Assembly (NCBI GenBank): GCA_965116445.1
Contig: OZ220688.1
Location: 558,001 to 622,000 of the forward strand
Length of the DNA stretch: 64,000 nt
Reading direction: 5' to 3'
DNA from: Multivorans sp965116445
GTDB lineage: Bacteria > Acidobacteriota > Thermoanaerobaculia > Multivoradales > Multivoraceae
This document shows positions 50,637 through 57,895 of this stretch, in pieces. A program made the position numbers and the translations under genes. Each line of letters opens with the position of its first letter. The stretch's first letter is position 1. The notes under the pieces were generated by a model. It was not told the origin of the DNA, did not search any database, and was given only the letters and a program-made list of their open reading frames with translations.

Positions 50637-52178
50637 TCAGGCTCGCGCCTTCACGTCGTAGGGCGTCTGCCTGAATGCCACGCGCTCGCGCTCCAGGGTT
50701 GCCGGCATCAATCGTGAGCGTTCGCCGTAGATCGTGAGCGCTCCGTCGAACCCCGGCGCCGCCTCCGCGACTCTCTCGCGGACGAGACGCAAAGTGGCGC
50801 GAGTCAGCACGTTTCCTCCGTCTGGCCGGCGGTCTCCCAGCACGCCGTTGAACAGCAGCGCGACCGCTTCGCCGTCGTGTAGACCTAGCAGGGGAGAAAC
50901 GGCCTCCCGCCTCCAGGCCGTTCCGGTTTCCGAGAACCACACATGTGCCGCCAGTACGTCGTACCGGATGTCCGGGCGAAGACGTCCGTCCGCATCGAAG
51001 GCTGGCGGTCCCAGGCGGTAGAAGTGGAAGCCGCCGCCGCCCTGCCAACCCACCGATTTGGAGATTCCACCCTGCTCGCCGTCGATGACCTTCCGAAGGC
51101 GCGGCGCGCAGTGGGTGACCGCGTGCTCGCCCATCTCGATCCCGATCCAGCACCGCCCCGTCTTGTTGGCGACCGCCGCAGTCGTGCCCGAGCCGAGGAA
51201 GGAGTCGAGCACGAGGTCGCCGGGGCTTGTGGCGACATGGAGTACTCGTTCAATCAGCCGCTCGGGTTTCGGCGTCTCGAAGACTTCGGCCGCTCCGAAA
51301 AGAGATTTACTCTCCTTCTTTGCCTCCTGCGTGTTGCCGACTTCCTCGTGTGCCCACCATGTCCATGACTGAAGGCCCTTGGACTCGGAGAGGTACTTCT
51401 TCCGCCGTGGTTGTCGCGACCCGTCCCTGCCAAACCAGAATCTGCCCTCTTCGAGTTGCTTCTCGTACACGGGCTCCGTGACTTTCCAGCAGTAGCCTTC
51501 CGGCGGTGAGTACGAGGTTCCCGATGGCGTCACGATCTCGTACATCTGATTCGGGCGGAATCCCTGTGCGGTGAAGTCGCGGGAAACCCACAGGCCTCTC
51601 GGGTCTTTGTCTGGGTTCTTGTACTCCCGCCGTTGCCTGCGGGTAAGGGGCAGCCGATTGGCCGTCGCCTTGAATTTCTCAAAGTCTCGGCAGTAGACGA
51701 GGATGTTCTCGTGGCCATCGCCGAGCGTCTTGCGGTCATCCGGCGAAGTCCTCTTCTGCCATACGACGTTGGCGACGAAGTTCTTCCGATGCAGGATTTC
51801 GTCCATCAGAACCTTCAAGTAGTGCGCTTCGTCGCTGTCGATGGACACCCAGATCGAGCCGTCCTCCGCCAGTAACTCCCGCAGCAGTTCCAGCCGGGGC
51901 CACATCATCGCCAGCCACTGCGAATGCTCGAGGTTGTCGTCGTAGTGCTCGAACGCGGAGCGCGTGTTGTAGGGCGGATCGATGTAGATGCACTTGACCC
52001 GTCCGGCGTAGAACGGCAGCAGCGCCTTGAGGGCTTCCAGGTTGTCGCCCTGGATCAGCAGGTTCTCTGCGGCCGTATCGCCGGCCGAAAGGTCGGGCAG
52101 CTCTTCCAGCAGTCTGTACGGGACCCGCCGAGCGGCGCCCACGTCCTCGTCTCGGGTCAGCCAGTTGAGGGTGGGCAT
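50637..52178 (-). CDS. Type III DNA methyltransferase Mod subunit
   Basis: This 513-residue beta-class methyltransferase carries the catalytic motif IV YIDPPYNTRSAFEHYDDN at about residue 90, before the AdoMet motif I LDSFLGSGTTAAVANKTGR near residue 320. The intervening ~200 residues are the target-recognition domain, and the DPPYNT motif predicts N6-adenine methylation. It provides both methylation and sequence specificity for the Res subunit. The recognition sequence cannot be read from the protein. It is the first gene of the two-gene leftward operon. Confidence 0.95.
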   Translation of the reverse strand: MPTLNWLTRDEDVGAARRVPYRLLEELPDLSAGDTAAENLLIQGDNLEALKALLPFYAGRVKCIYIDPPYNTRSAFEHYDDNLEHSQWLAMMWPRLELLRELLAEDGSIWVSIDSDEAHYLKVLMDEILHRKNFVANVVWQKRTSPDDRKTLGDGHENILVYCRDFEKFKATANRLPLTRRQRREYKNPDKDPRGLWVSRDFTAQGFRPNQMYEIVTPSGTSYSPPEGYCWKVTEPVYEKQLEEGRFWFGRDGSRQPRRKKYLSESKGLQSWTWWAHEEVGNTQEAKKESKSLFGAAEVFETPKPERLIERVLHVATSPGDLVLDSFLGSGTTAAVANKTGRCWIGIEMGEHAVTHCAPRLRKVIDGEQGGISKSVGWQGGGGFHFYRLGPPAFDADGRLRPDIRYDVLAAHVWFSETGTAWRREAVSPLLGLHDGEAVALLFNGVLGDRRPDGGNVLTRATLRLVRERVAEAAPGFDGALTIYGERSRLMPATLERERVAFRQTPYDVKARA

Positions 52179-52226
52179 GTACCGTTCTGGACTTACTCGC
52201 TGCGCGGTGAGAGGCGGTGTCGAACC

Positions 52227-53609
52227 TCAGCCTGCCGCTCGCGTCAACGCTTCGTCCATCGCCGCCAGCGCGAAATCGACATCGGCGTCCGTCAGGCAGA
52301 GCGGCGGCTTGATCCGCAGCACGTTGCCGGACAGTCCGCCCTTGCCGACCAGTGCGCCGAGGCCCTTCAACTCGTCGAGCACGCGGCCGGTGAGGGCGGT
52401 GGCGGGAGTCTTCGACCGTCGGTCCTCGACCAGTTCGACGCCGATCATCAGGCCCTGGCCGCGGACATCGCCGACCGCTTCGTGATGGTCGGCCAGCGCT
52501 CGCAGGCCGGCGATCAGCCGGCTGCCGAGGACGCGGGCATTCTGCTGGAGGCCCTCCTCCTCGATCACCTCGAGGACGGCGAGACCGGCCGCCGAAACGA
52601 GAGGGTTGCCGCCGAAGGTGTTGATGTGGAGATTCTGCGCCAGCGTGGCGGCGATCTCCGATGTCGTCACGACGGCGGCCAGGGGCAGGCCGTTGCCGAT
52701 GCCTTTGGCCATCGTCACGATCTCGGGCGTAACACCGGAGCGCTCGAAGCCCCAGTAGTGGTCTCCGGTGCGGGTGAAGCCGGTCTGCACCTCGTCGGCG
52801 ATGCAGACGCCGCCGTTGGCGCGGACGATGTCGTAGACCTCCGCCAGGTAGTTCGACGCTCCCATCGTGACGCCGCCGGCGCCCTGAATGGGCTCCGAGA
52901 TGAAGGCAGCGACCTGGCCCGGGGTGGAGTAGCGGATCAGCTCCGCGACATCCTCGGCGCACTGGCTTGCGATCTGCTCCGGCGTGCCGGAGAACGGGTT
53001 GCGATAGGGATCGGGGTTGATCGCGTGGTGGACGGGGCCACCGCGCTGGGCCCAGGACTTCCAGGTGTGAAGTGCTGTCAGGGCGCCGGTCGGTGCGCTG
53101 CCGCCGTGGTAGGCGTTGCGGATGCCGACGACGTCGGAGTGACCGGTGTGCAGCCGGGCCATCTGGATCGCCAGATCGTTCGCCTCGCTGCCGCTGTTGA
53201 CGAAGTAGACGCGGTCGAGCTGGGGAGGCAGCTTGGCCAGGAGAGCCTTGGCGAAGCGCGGCATGTTCGGATGCAGGAACGCCGTCGAGCTGTGGGCCAG
53301 GAGTTCCATCTGCTCCTGAACCGCCGCGACGATCTTCGGGTGCGAGTGGCCGCAGGCGACGGTGCAGATGCCCGCGAACAGATCGAGGTAGCGCCGGCCG
53401 CTGTCGTCCCAGACGTACTGGCGCTGGCCTTCGACCAGCATCACGGGTTCGCCGTACAGGGTAAAGAGCGCCGGATTCACGTGCTGCCGGCGCAGGGCGA
53501 AGGTCTCCTCGCGGGTGGGCCCCGCGTAGGGTCTCGGGCGGTGGCCGCAGGGCGGCAGCTCCAGGGATCGGGATCGCGTCGGGGTCGCGACGTCAAGTGC
53601 CACGGTCAT
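52227..53609 (-). CDS. Class III aminotransferase, AGXT2-like
   Basis: A 460-residue PLP enzyme. The frame stays open for nearly 1000 further codons upstream, but the start is ATG 53609 (MTVALDVATPTRSRSLELPP) with GAGGAA in front. Typical segments are FVNSGSEANDLAIQMARLHT, CIADEVQTGFTRTGDHYWGF and the PLP-lysine loop IVTMAKGIGNGLPLAAVVTT, which is close to alanine-glyoxylate aminotransferase 2. It probably transfers amino groups between an omega-amino donor and pyruvate or glyoxylate. Glyoxylate would link it to the malate synthase and GlcF genes at 17-20 kb, but that is inference. The M20 peptidase gene lies upstream on the same strand with an 89-base gap. Confidence 0.9.
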   Translation of the reverse strand: MTVALDVATPTRSRSLELPPCGHRPRPYAGPTREETFALRRQHVNPALFTLYGEPVMLVEGQRQYVWDDSGRRYLDLFAGICTVACGHSHPKIVAAVQEQMELLAHSSTAFLHPNMPRFAKALLAKLPPQLDRVYFVNSGSEANDLAIQMARLHTGHSDVVGIRNAYHGGSAPTGALTALHTWKSWAQRGGPVHHAINPDPYRNPFSGTPEQIASQCAEDVAELIRYSTPGQVAAFISEPIQGAGGVTMGASNYLAEVYDIVRANGGVCIADEVQTGFTRTGDHYWGFERSGVTPEIVTMAKGIGNGLPLAAVVTTSEIAATLAQNLHINTFGGNPLVSAAGLAVLEVIEEEGLQQNARVLGSRLIAGLRALADHHEAVGDVRGQGLMIGVELVEDRRSKTPATALTGRVLDELKGLGALVGKGGLSGNVLRIKPPLCLTDADVDFALAAMDEALTRAAG

Positions 53610-53698
53610 GGTTGCAGTTCCTCGGCGGCCCGTTCCTGAGGCCGGCTGTGTGGTTCGCTGTTCGGCCGCTTGCGCTCGCGGCGGCGTGGGGAGTAACC

Positions 53699-55000
53699 CT
53701 AACTCAGAAGATCGACGATCGTAAGCGCCAGCGCCTGCGTGGTCCGGGTGATGTCCGACAGCGCGCAGCGTTCGTCGGGCTGATGGGCCTGCTCCAGTTC
53801 CCCCGGCCCGTAGGCAACGCACTGTCCGATGCCGCCGATGCGCTGGAAGTGCTTGTGATCGTAGGTGCCGGGGCTCGCCACGAGATCGGCGGCGGTTCCC
53901 GTCGTCGCCTCGATCGAGCGGACGAGCGATTCGACCAGGGTGCAGTCGTCCGGCGTGTGGGTCGGCAGAACGCTCAGCAGCTCCTCGACCTCGAACTGGA
54001 TCCCGGGCCGCCTGGCCTCGACCGCGTCCAGCACTCCCCGGACTTCTGCGCGGACGGCGTCCGGCCCTTCCTCGAGCAGGTAGCGCCGGTCGACGACGAG
54101 TTCGCACTGGTCGGCGACGCAGGGCGACGGCAGGCCCTGGCCGTGACCGTCCAGCGCGGCCGAGGAATCGAGCCCCTCGATCACCTGGCCGCCGACGATC
54201 GAGTTCATGTTGATCGTTGGCCGGCGCGCTCCTTCCGGTACCACGGGCAGCTCGGTGACCAGGTCGCCCAGCGCCTCGCGGAGGCCGAGCGCCGCCTCCG
54301 CCGCGGCGTCGATCGCCGAGACGCCGAGAAACGGCATCGAACCGTGGGCGATACGGCCCCGCGCCACGATCCGGAACCAGAGGACGCCGCGATGGCCGAT
54401 GCAGATCCTCGTCGGACTGAACGGCTCGGGGATGATCACGTAGTCCGTCGTGCGGCTGGTGACGCGTCCGATCCGAGCCAGGTGGGCGACGCCGGCGTGG
54501 CCGCCGCTTTCTTCGTCCACCGTGCCGCTGATCTCGAGCGTTCCATGCAGGCTGACGCCGCTGCGCCGCACCGCTTCGGCGGCGAACACCGCGGCGGCGA
54601 GGCCGGCCTTCATGTCGGCCGAGCCGCGGCCGTAGAGCCAGCCGTCCCTGATCTCGCCGCCGAACGGATCGACTGTCCAGCCGTCTCCCGGCGGCACCAC
54701 GTCGATGTGACCGTTCAGGTGCAGGGCCGGTCGCGCGCTCCGGCCCCGGCGCAGGCCGAGCACGTTGATCTTGGGACGCCGTGGATCGCTGCCGGGACCC
54801 TGGATGTACTCGGTCTCGAAACCGTCCGCTTCGAGCCGTACGCCGAGCAGCTCCGCGCACTTCCGGTAGGCGTCGCCGGGAGGGTTGACCGAGGGCACGC
54901 GGATCAGTTCCGCTGCGAAGAGGGCCGCTTCCTCGCCGCAGACCGCAGCCTCGGAGAGAACGCGGTCCACGAGACCTAGTCCGCTGCTTGCTGACGTCAT
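53699..55000 (-). CDS. M20 family metallopeptidase (ArgE/DapE type)
   Basis: A 433-residue zinc hydrolase from ATG 55000 (MTSASSGLGLVDRV); the frame is open upstream to 55180, but that would overlap the divergent gene. Metal-binding residues are in LHLNGHIDVVPPGDGW (first His and Asp), LYGRGSADMKAGLAAAVFAA (bridging Asp), GTVDEESGGHAG (Glu-Glu) and the later VASPGTYDHKHFQRIGG (last His). It removes an acyl or amino-acid group from an amide substrate such as N-acetylated or succinylated amines. It lies 89 bases upstream of the aminotransferase gene, so the two may process the same amino compound. The start is 61 bases from the divergent P1 peptidase gene. Confidence 0.9.
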   Translation of the reverse strand: MTSASSGLGLVDRVLSEAAVCGEEAALFAAELIRVPSVNPPGDAYRKCAELLGVRLEADGFETEYIQGPGSDPRRPKINVLGLRRGRSARPALHLNGHIDVVPPGDGWTVDPFGGEIRDGWLYGRGSADMKAGLAAAVFAAEAVRRSGVSLHGTLEISGTVDEESGGHAGVAHLARIGRVTSRTTDYVIIPEPFSPTRICIGHRGVLWFRIVARGRIAHGSMPFLGVSAIDAAAEAALGLREALGDLVTELPVVPEGARRPTINMNSIVGGQVIEGLDSSAALDGHGQGLPSPCVADQCELVVDRRYLLEEGPDAVRAEVRGVLDAVEARRPGIQFEVEELLSVLPTHTPDDCTLVESLVRSIEATTGTAADLVASPGTYDHKHFQRIGGIGQCVAYGPGELEQAHQPDERCALSDITRTTQALALTIVDLLS

Positions 55001-55043
55001 GGGACGATGCGTGTCGCCGGTGGCTCGTTCTACGGGCTGGTAG

Positions 55044-55049
55044 TACGCT
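55044..55049 (+). promoter_or_regulatory. Putative -10 box with very short leader
   Basis: TACGCT ends twelve bases before ATG 55062, in the divergent spacer with the M20 peptidase gene. There is no Shine-Dalgarno sequence. Confidence 0.35.
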
Positions 55050-55061
55050 TGCCAGACTACT

Positions 55062-56150
55062 ATGTTCGCGGAATGTGGATTGCGGATCGCGGCGCTGGGC
55101 GCCCTTGCCCTCGGTGGCTGGAGTCCGGCCTTGGCTGAAGACGCCGAAGCCGATCCCGGGCTGACCGCCGTGGAGGGCATCCGCGTGGGTCAGATCACCT
55201 ACGAGGAGCGCCCGACCGGTTGCACCGTCGTGTTGGCGGAGGGCGGCGCCGTGGGTGGCGTCGACGTCCGGGGCGGCGCTCCGGCTACTCGCGAGACGGC
55301 TCTCCTGAGCCCCCACAACATGATTCAGGAACTCCACGCTGTCGTCCTCACCGGCGGCAGCGCCTACGGTCTCGACGCGGCGGGGGGAGTGATGCGCTAC
55401 CTCGAGGAGCGGGGCGTGGGCTTCCCGGTGCGGGCGGGAGTCGTGCCGATCGTGGTCGGCGCTTCCTTGATGGACCTCGGAATGGGCGGCAGCAGCAAGC
55501 CCCGCCCGGACGCCGAGTGCGGCTACCGGGCCTCGGAGGCGGCGACGACGGGCCCGGTGGCGCAAGGCAACGTCGGCGCCGGCGCCGGCGCCACGGTGGG
55601 GAAGATGGGTGGCCGCGGCACCTCGATGAAGGGCGGCCTCGGCAGCGCGTCGATCACGATCGAGGAGGGCCCGGCGGCCGGCCTGGTGGTCGCCGCGCTC
55701 GTGGCGGTCAACGCCGTGGGCGACGTGATCGATCCGGCGACCGGCGAGGTCGTCGCGGGCGTGCGCGGGCCCGACAACGAGTTGCTGGACGCCCGCAAGC
55801 TGCTCCGCAGCGGTGGCGGCCGGGATCGCCGGGCGCGGCCCGGGGACCGTTCCGACGGCCGCGACAACACGACGATCGCGGTGGTGGCGACGAACGCGAT
55901 CCTCAATCAGGCCCAGGCGACGCGGATGGCCCAGATGGCCCACGACGGTCTGGCACGCTCGATCGTTCCGTCCCACACGCCCGGCGACGGCGACACGGTG
56001 TTCGCGGTCGCCACCGGCGTCCTCGAGGGACCGCCCGACGTGAGCCGGATCGGTGCGCTGGCCGCCGAAGCGCTCGCCGATGCCGTCCTGAACGCCGTCC
56101 GGCGGGCCGAGTCGATCCCCGGCTTCCTCGCCGCGTCCGACCTGCCGTAA
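55062..56150 (+). CDS. P1 family (DmpA-like) self-cleaving peptidase
   Basis: A 362-residue member of the DmpA/DUF5020-type N-terminal nucleophile family. The signal peptide is CGLRIAALGALALGGWSPAL. The precursor is cleaved between Gly194 and Ser195 in MKGGLGSASITIEEG, which frees Ser as the nucleophile. Conserved parts are VVLTGGSAYGLDAAGGVMRY and NTTIAVVATNAILNQAQATR. DmpA-type enzymes release N-terminal amino acids from amides or small peptides. The location is periplasmic because of the signal sequence. The SDR gene follows 14 bases later, in the same direction. Confidence 0.88.
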   Translation: MFAECGLRIAALGALALGGWSPALAEDAEADPGLTAVEGIRVGQITYEERPTGCTVVLAEGGAVGGVDVRGGAPATRETALLSPHNMIQELHAVVLTGGSAYGLDAAGGVMRYLEERGVGFPVRAGVVPIVVGASLMDLGMGGSSKPRPDAECGYRASEAATTGPVAQGNVGAGAGATVGKMGGRGTSMKGGLGSASITIEEGPAAGLVVAALVAVNAVGDVIDPATGEVVAGVRGPDNELLDARKLLRSGGGRDRRARPGDRSDGRDNTTIAVVATNAILNQAQATRMAQMAHDGLARSIVPSHTPGDGDTVFAVATGVLEGPPDVSRIGALAAEALADAVLNAVRRAESIPGFLAASDLP

Positions 56151-56164
56151 AGGAGAGCGAGTCC

Positions 56165-56935
56165 TTGAACCCGTTCCGTCTCGACGACAGCACGGTGGCC
56201 GTGATTGGCGCCGGTTCCGGTATCGGTGAAGGCGCGGCGGAGGCCTGCGGCCGACAGGGGGCGACTGTCGCTTGCTTTGACGTGAACCTGCTGGCCGCTC
56301 AGGCGACGGCGGACCGGATCGTCGAGGCGGGCGGGCAGGCCGAAGCGGGCGAGCTCGACATCCTCGAGCCCGAAGCGATGAAGGCAGCCTTGGAGTCGCT
56401 GGACGGCCTGCGGGGCGTGATCGCGACACCGGGCGTCAACGTCCGCAAACGCCTGCTCGACTACCAGCCCGAAGAGTTCGACCGGGTCCTGAGGCTCAAC
56501 CTGGGTGGCGCAATGTGCGTGCTGCAGGTCGCCGGGGGTTTGCTGTCGACCACCGGTGGCGGCAGCATCGTTCTCCTTTCTTCGATCCGCTCCCAAGTTG
56601 TTGAGCCGGGGCAGGGGGTGTACGCCGCGACCAAGGCCGGTATCGCCCAGCTCGCGCGCACCGCTGCCGCGGAACTCGGGGCCACCGGGGTTCGGGTCAA
56701 CGCGCTGGCGCCCGGCGTCATCGACACGCCGCTGACCAAGCCGATTCAGCAGAACGAGGCCTGGAACCGCGCGTACGCCGGGAAGACGGCGCTGGGCCGC
56801 TGGGGAAGGTCCGACGAGATCGGCAACGCGGCGGCGTTCCTGGTCTCCGACGCGTCGAGCTACATGACCGGCGCGGTCCTCTTCGTTGACGGCGGCTGGA
56901 CCGCGATCGACGGCCGGTTCGATCCTCCGGCCTGA
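56165..56935 (+). CDS. Short-chain dehydrogenase/reductase
   Basis: A 256-residue SDR starting at TTG 56165, preceded by AAGGAG (56152-56157). The nucleotide motif is VIGAGSGIGEGAAEACGR, an unusual GAGSGIG variant of TGxxxGxG. The catalytic Ser/Tyr/Lys are in IVLLSSIRSQVVEPGQGVYA followed by ATKAG. The Asp in CFDVNLLA marks NAD preference. The substrate is unknown. It follows the P1 peptidase gene closely and is 36 bases ahead of another SDR. Confidence 0.9.
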   Translation: MNPFRLDDSTVAVIGAGSGIGEGAAEACGRQGATVACFDVNLLAAQATADRIVEAGGQAEAGELDILEPEAMKAALESLDGLRGVIATPGVNVRKRLLDYQPEEFDRVLRLNLGGAMCVLQVAGGLLSTTGGGSIVLLSSIRSQVVEPGQGVYAATKAGIAQLARTAAAELGATGVRVNALAPGVIDTPLTKPIQQNEAWNRAYAGKTALGRWGRSDEIGNAAAFLVSDASSYMTGAVLFVDGGWTAIDGRFDPPA

Positions 56936-56955
56936 AATCGGGGTCGCCGGGCGCG

Positions 56956-56961
56956 TAAACT
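56956..56961 (+). promoter_or_regulatory. Putative -10 box with very short leader
   Basis: TAAACT ends ten bases before ATG 56972 of the second SDR, with no Shine-Dalgarno sequence. Confidence 0.35.
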
Positions 56962-56971
56962 CGGCGCCGCG

Positions 56972-57760
56972 ATGAACGCCGTACGCAACTCCGCGCAGAC
57001 CCTCTTCCGACTCGACGGGAAGACGGCGGTCGTCACCGGCGCCTCGTCCGGCCTGGGCGTCGTGTTCGCGCAGGCTCTGGCCGGGGCCGGCGCCTCCGTC
57101 GTGGTCTCGGCGCGTCGCCGGGAGCGCCTGGAGCAGCTCGCCTCGTCGATCGAGGATGCCGGCGGTCAGGCCCTTGCGGTCCCCTGCGACGTGACGCGAG
57201 AGGAGGACGTCGACGCGCTTGCGACGCGGGCGCTGGAGCGCTTCGGCCGCGTCGACGTGCTGGTGGCGAATGCCGGCATTTCCGATCCGCGACCGGCCGA
57301 GCAGGAGCCGCTCGAGGTGTGGCACCAGGTGCTGGCGGTGAACCTGACCGGTGTCTTCCTGTGCAACCGGCGCTTCGGCGCCGCGATGCTGGAGCAGGGA
57401 TCCGGCTCGATCGTCAACATCGCTTCCGTCCTCGGCGTCGTCGGCGCCGGCCAGATACCGCAGGCGTCCTACACGGCCTCCAAGGGCGGCGTCGTCAACA
57501 TGACCCGTGAACTCGCCGCCCAGTGGTCGCGGCGCGGCGTGCGGGTGAACGCGATCGGCCCCGGCTGGTTCGAGTCCGAGATGACGGAGGAGATGTTCGC
57601 TTCGGACCAGGGCGTGCGCTGGATCCGCCGCAAGACACCGATGGGTCGCCCCGGCCGCGGCGAGGAACTGGCGGGACCGGTCGTGTTCCTCGCCTCGGAC
57701 GCGTCGAGCTACGTGACCGGTCAGATCCTGCTCGTCGACGGCGGCTGGACCGTCGTCTAG
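56972..57760 (+). CDS. Short-chain dehydrogenase/reductase
   Basis: A 262-residue classical SDR. The Rossmann motif is VVTGASSGLGVVFAQALAGA (TGASSGLG), the catalytic site SIVNIASVLGVVGAGQIPQA leads to SYTASKGG, and the C-terminal VTGQILLVDGGWTVV closes the family pattern. Arg residues after the second strand (VVVSARRRERLEQL) favour NADPH. It resembles 3-oxoacyl reductase or gluconate-type dehydrogenases. The substrate is unassigned. A very short leader and the SDR before it suggest separate but neighbouring control. Confidence 0.92.
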   Translation: MNAVRNSAQTLFRLDGKTAVVTGASSGLGVVFAQALAGAGASVVVSARRRERLEQLASSIEDAGGQALAVPCDVTREEDVDALATRALERFGRVDVLVANAGISDPRPAEQEPLEVWHQVLAVNLTGVFLCNRRFGAAMLEQGSGSIVNIASVLGVVGAGQIPQASYTASKGGVVNMTRELAAQWSRRGVRVNAIGPGWFESEMTEEMFASDQGVRWIRRKTPMGRPGRGEELAGPVVFLASDASSYVTGQILLVDGGWTVV

Positions 57761-57793
57761 AGGGTCGTCTTTACAGATGAGTCAAGTTTGCCC

Positions 57794-57825
57794 ACTGGGT
57801 GCGCCGGCCTTCTGGCCGGCATCCG
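57794..57825 (-). repeat. 32-bp intergenic hairpin repeat, inverted copy
   Basis: On the reverse strand this is the same unit as at 12315 and 19029: identical 11-base and 15-base flanks, but centre CAGAAG instead of GGGGAC. It lies between the SDR stop and the permease start. Confidence 0.75.
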
Positions 57826-57895
57826 CTCCGGCCTGTACGCTCGTCGGTCTGAGGCGAAGCCTCGCCAGGCAGTTGCCCAGCCGATCGCAGTCGCG

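Noticed and set aside
53610..56429. Upstream extension of the class III aminotransferase frame to about 1400 residues
   Set aside because: The extra part overlaps the M20 and P1 peptidase genes and is Arg/Pro-rich. The true start has a ribosome-binding site at 53609.
57788..57895. An upstream start for the SLC13 permease
   Set aside because: Those codons run through the 32-bp repeat and are not hydrophobic. The membrane segment begins right at ATG 57896.
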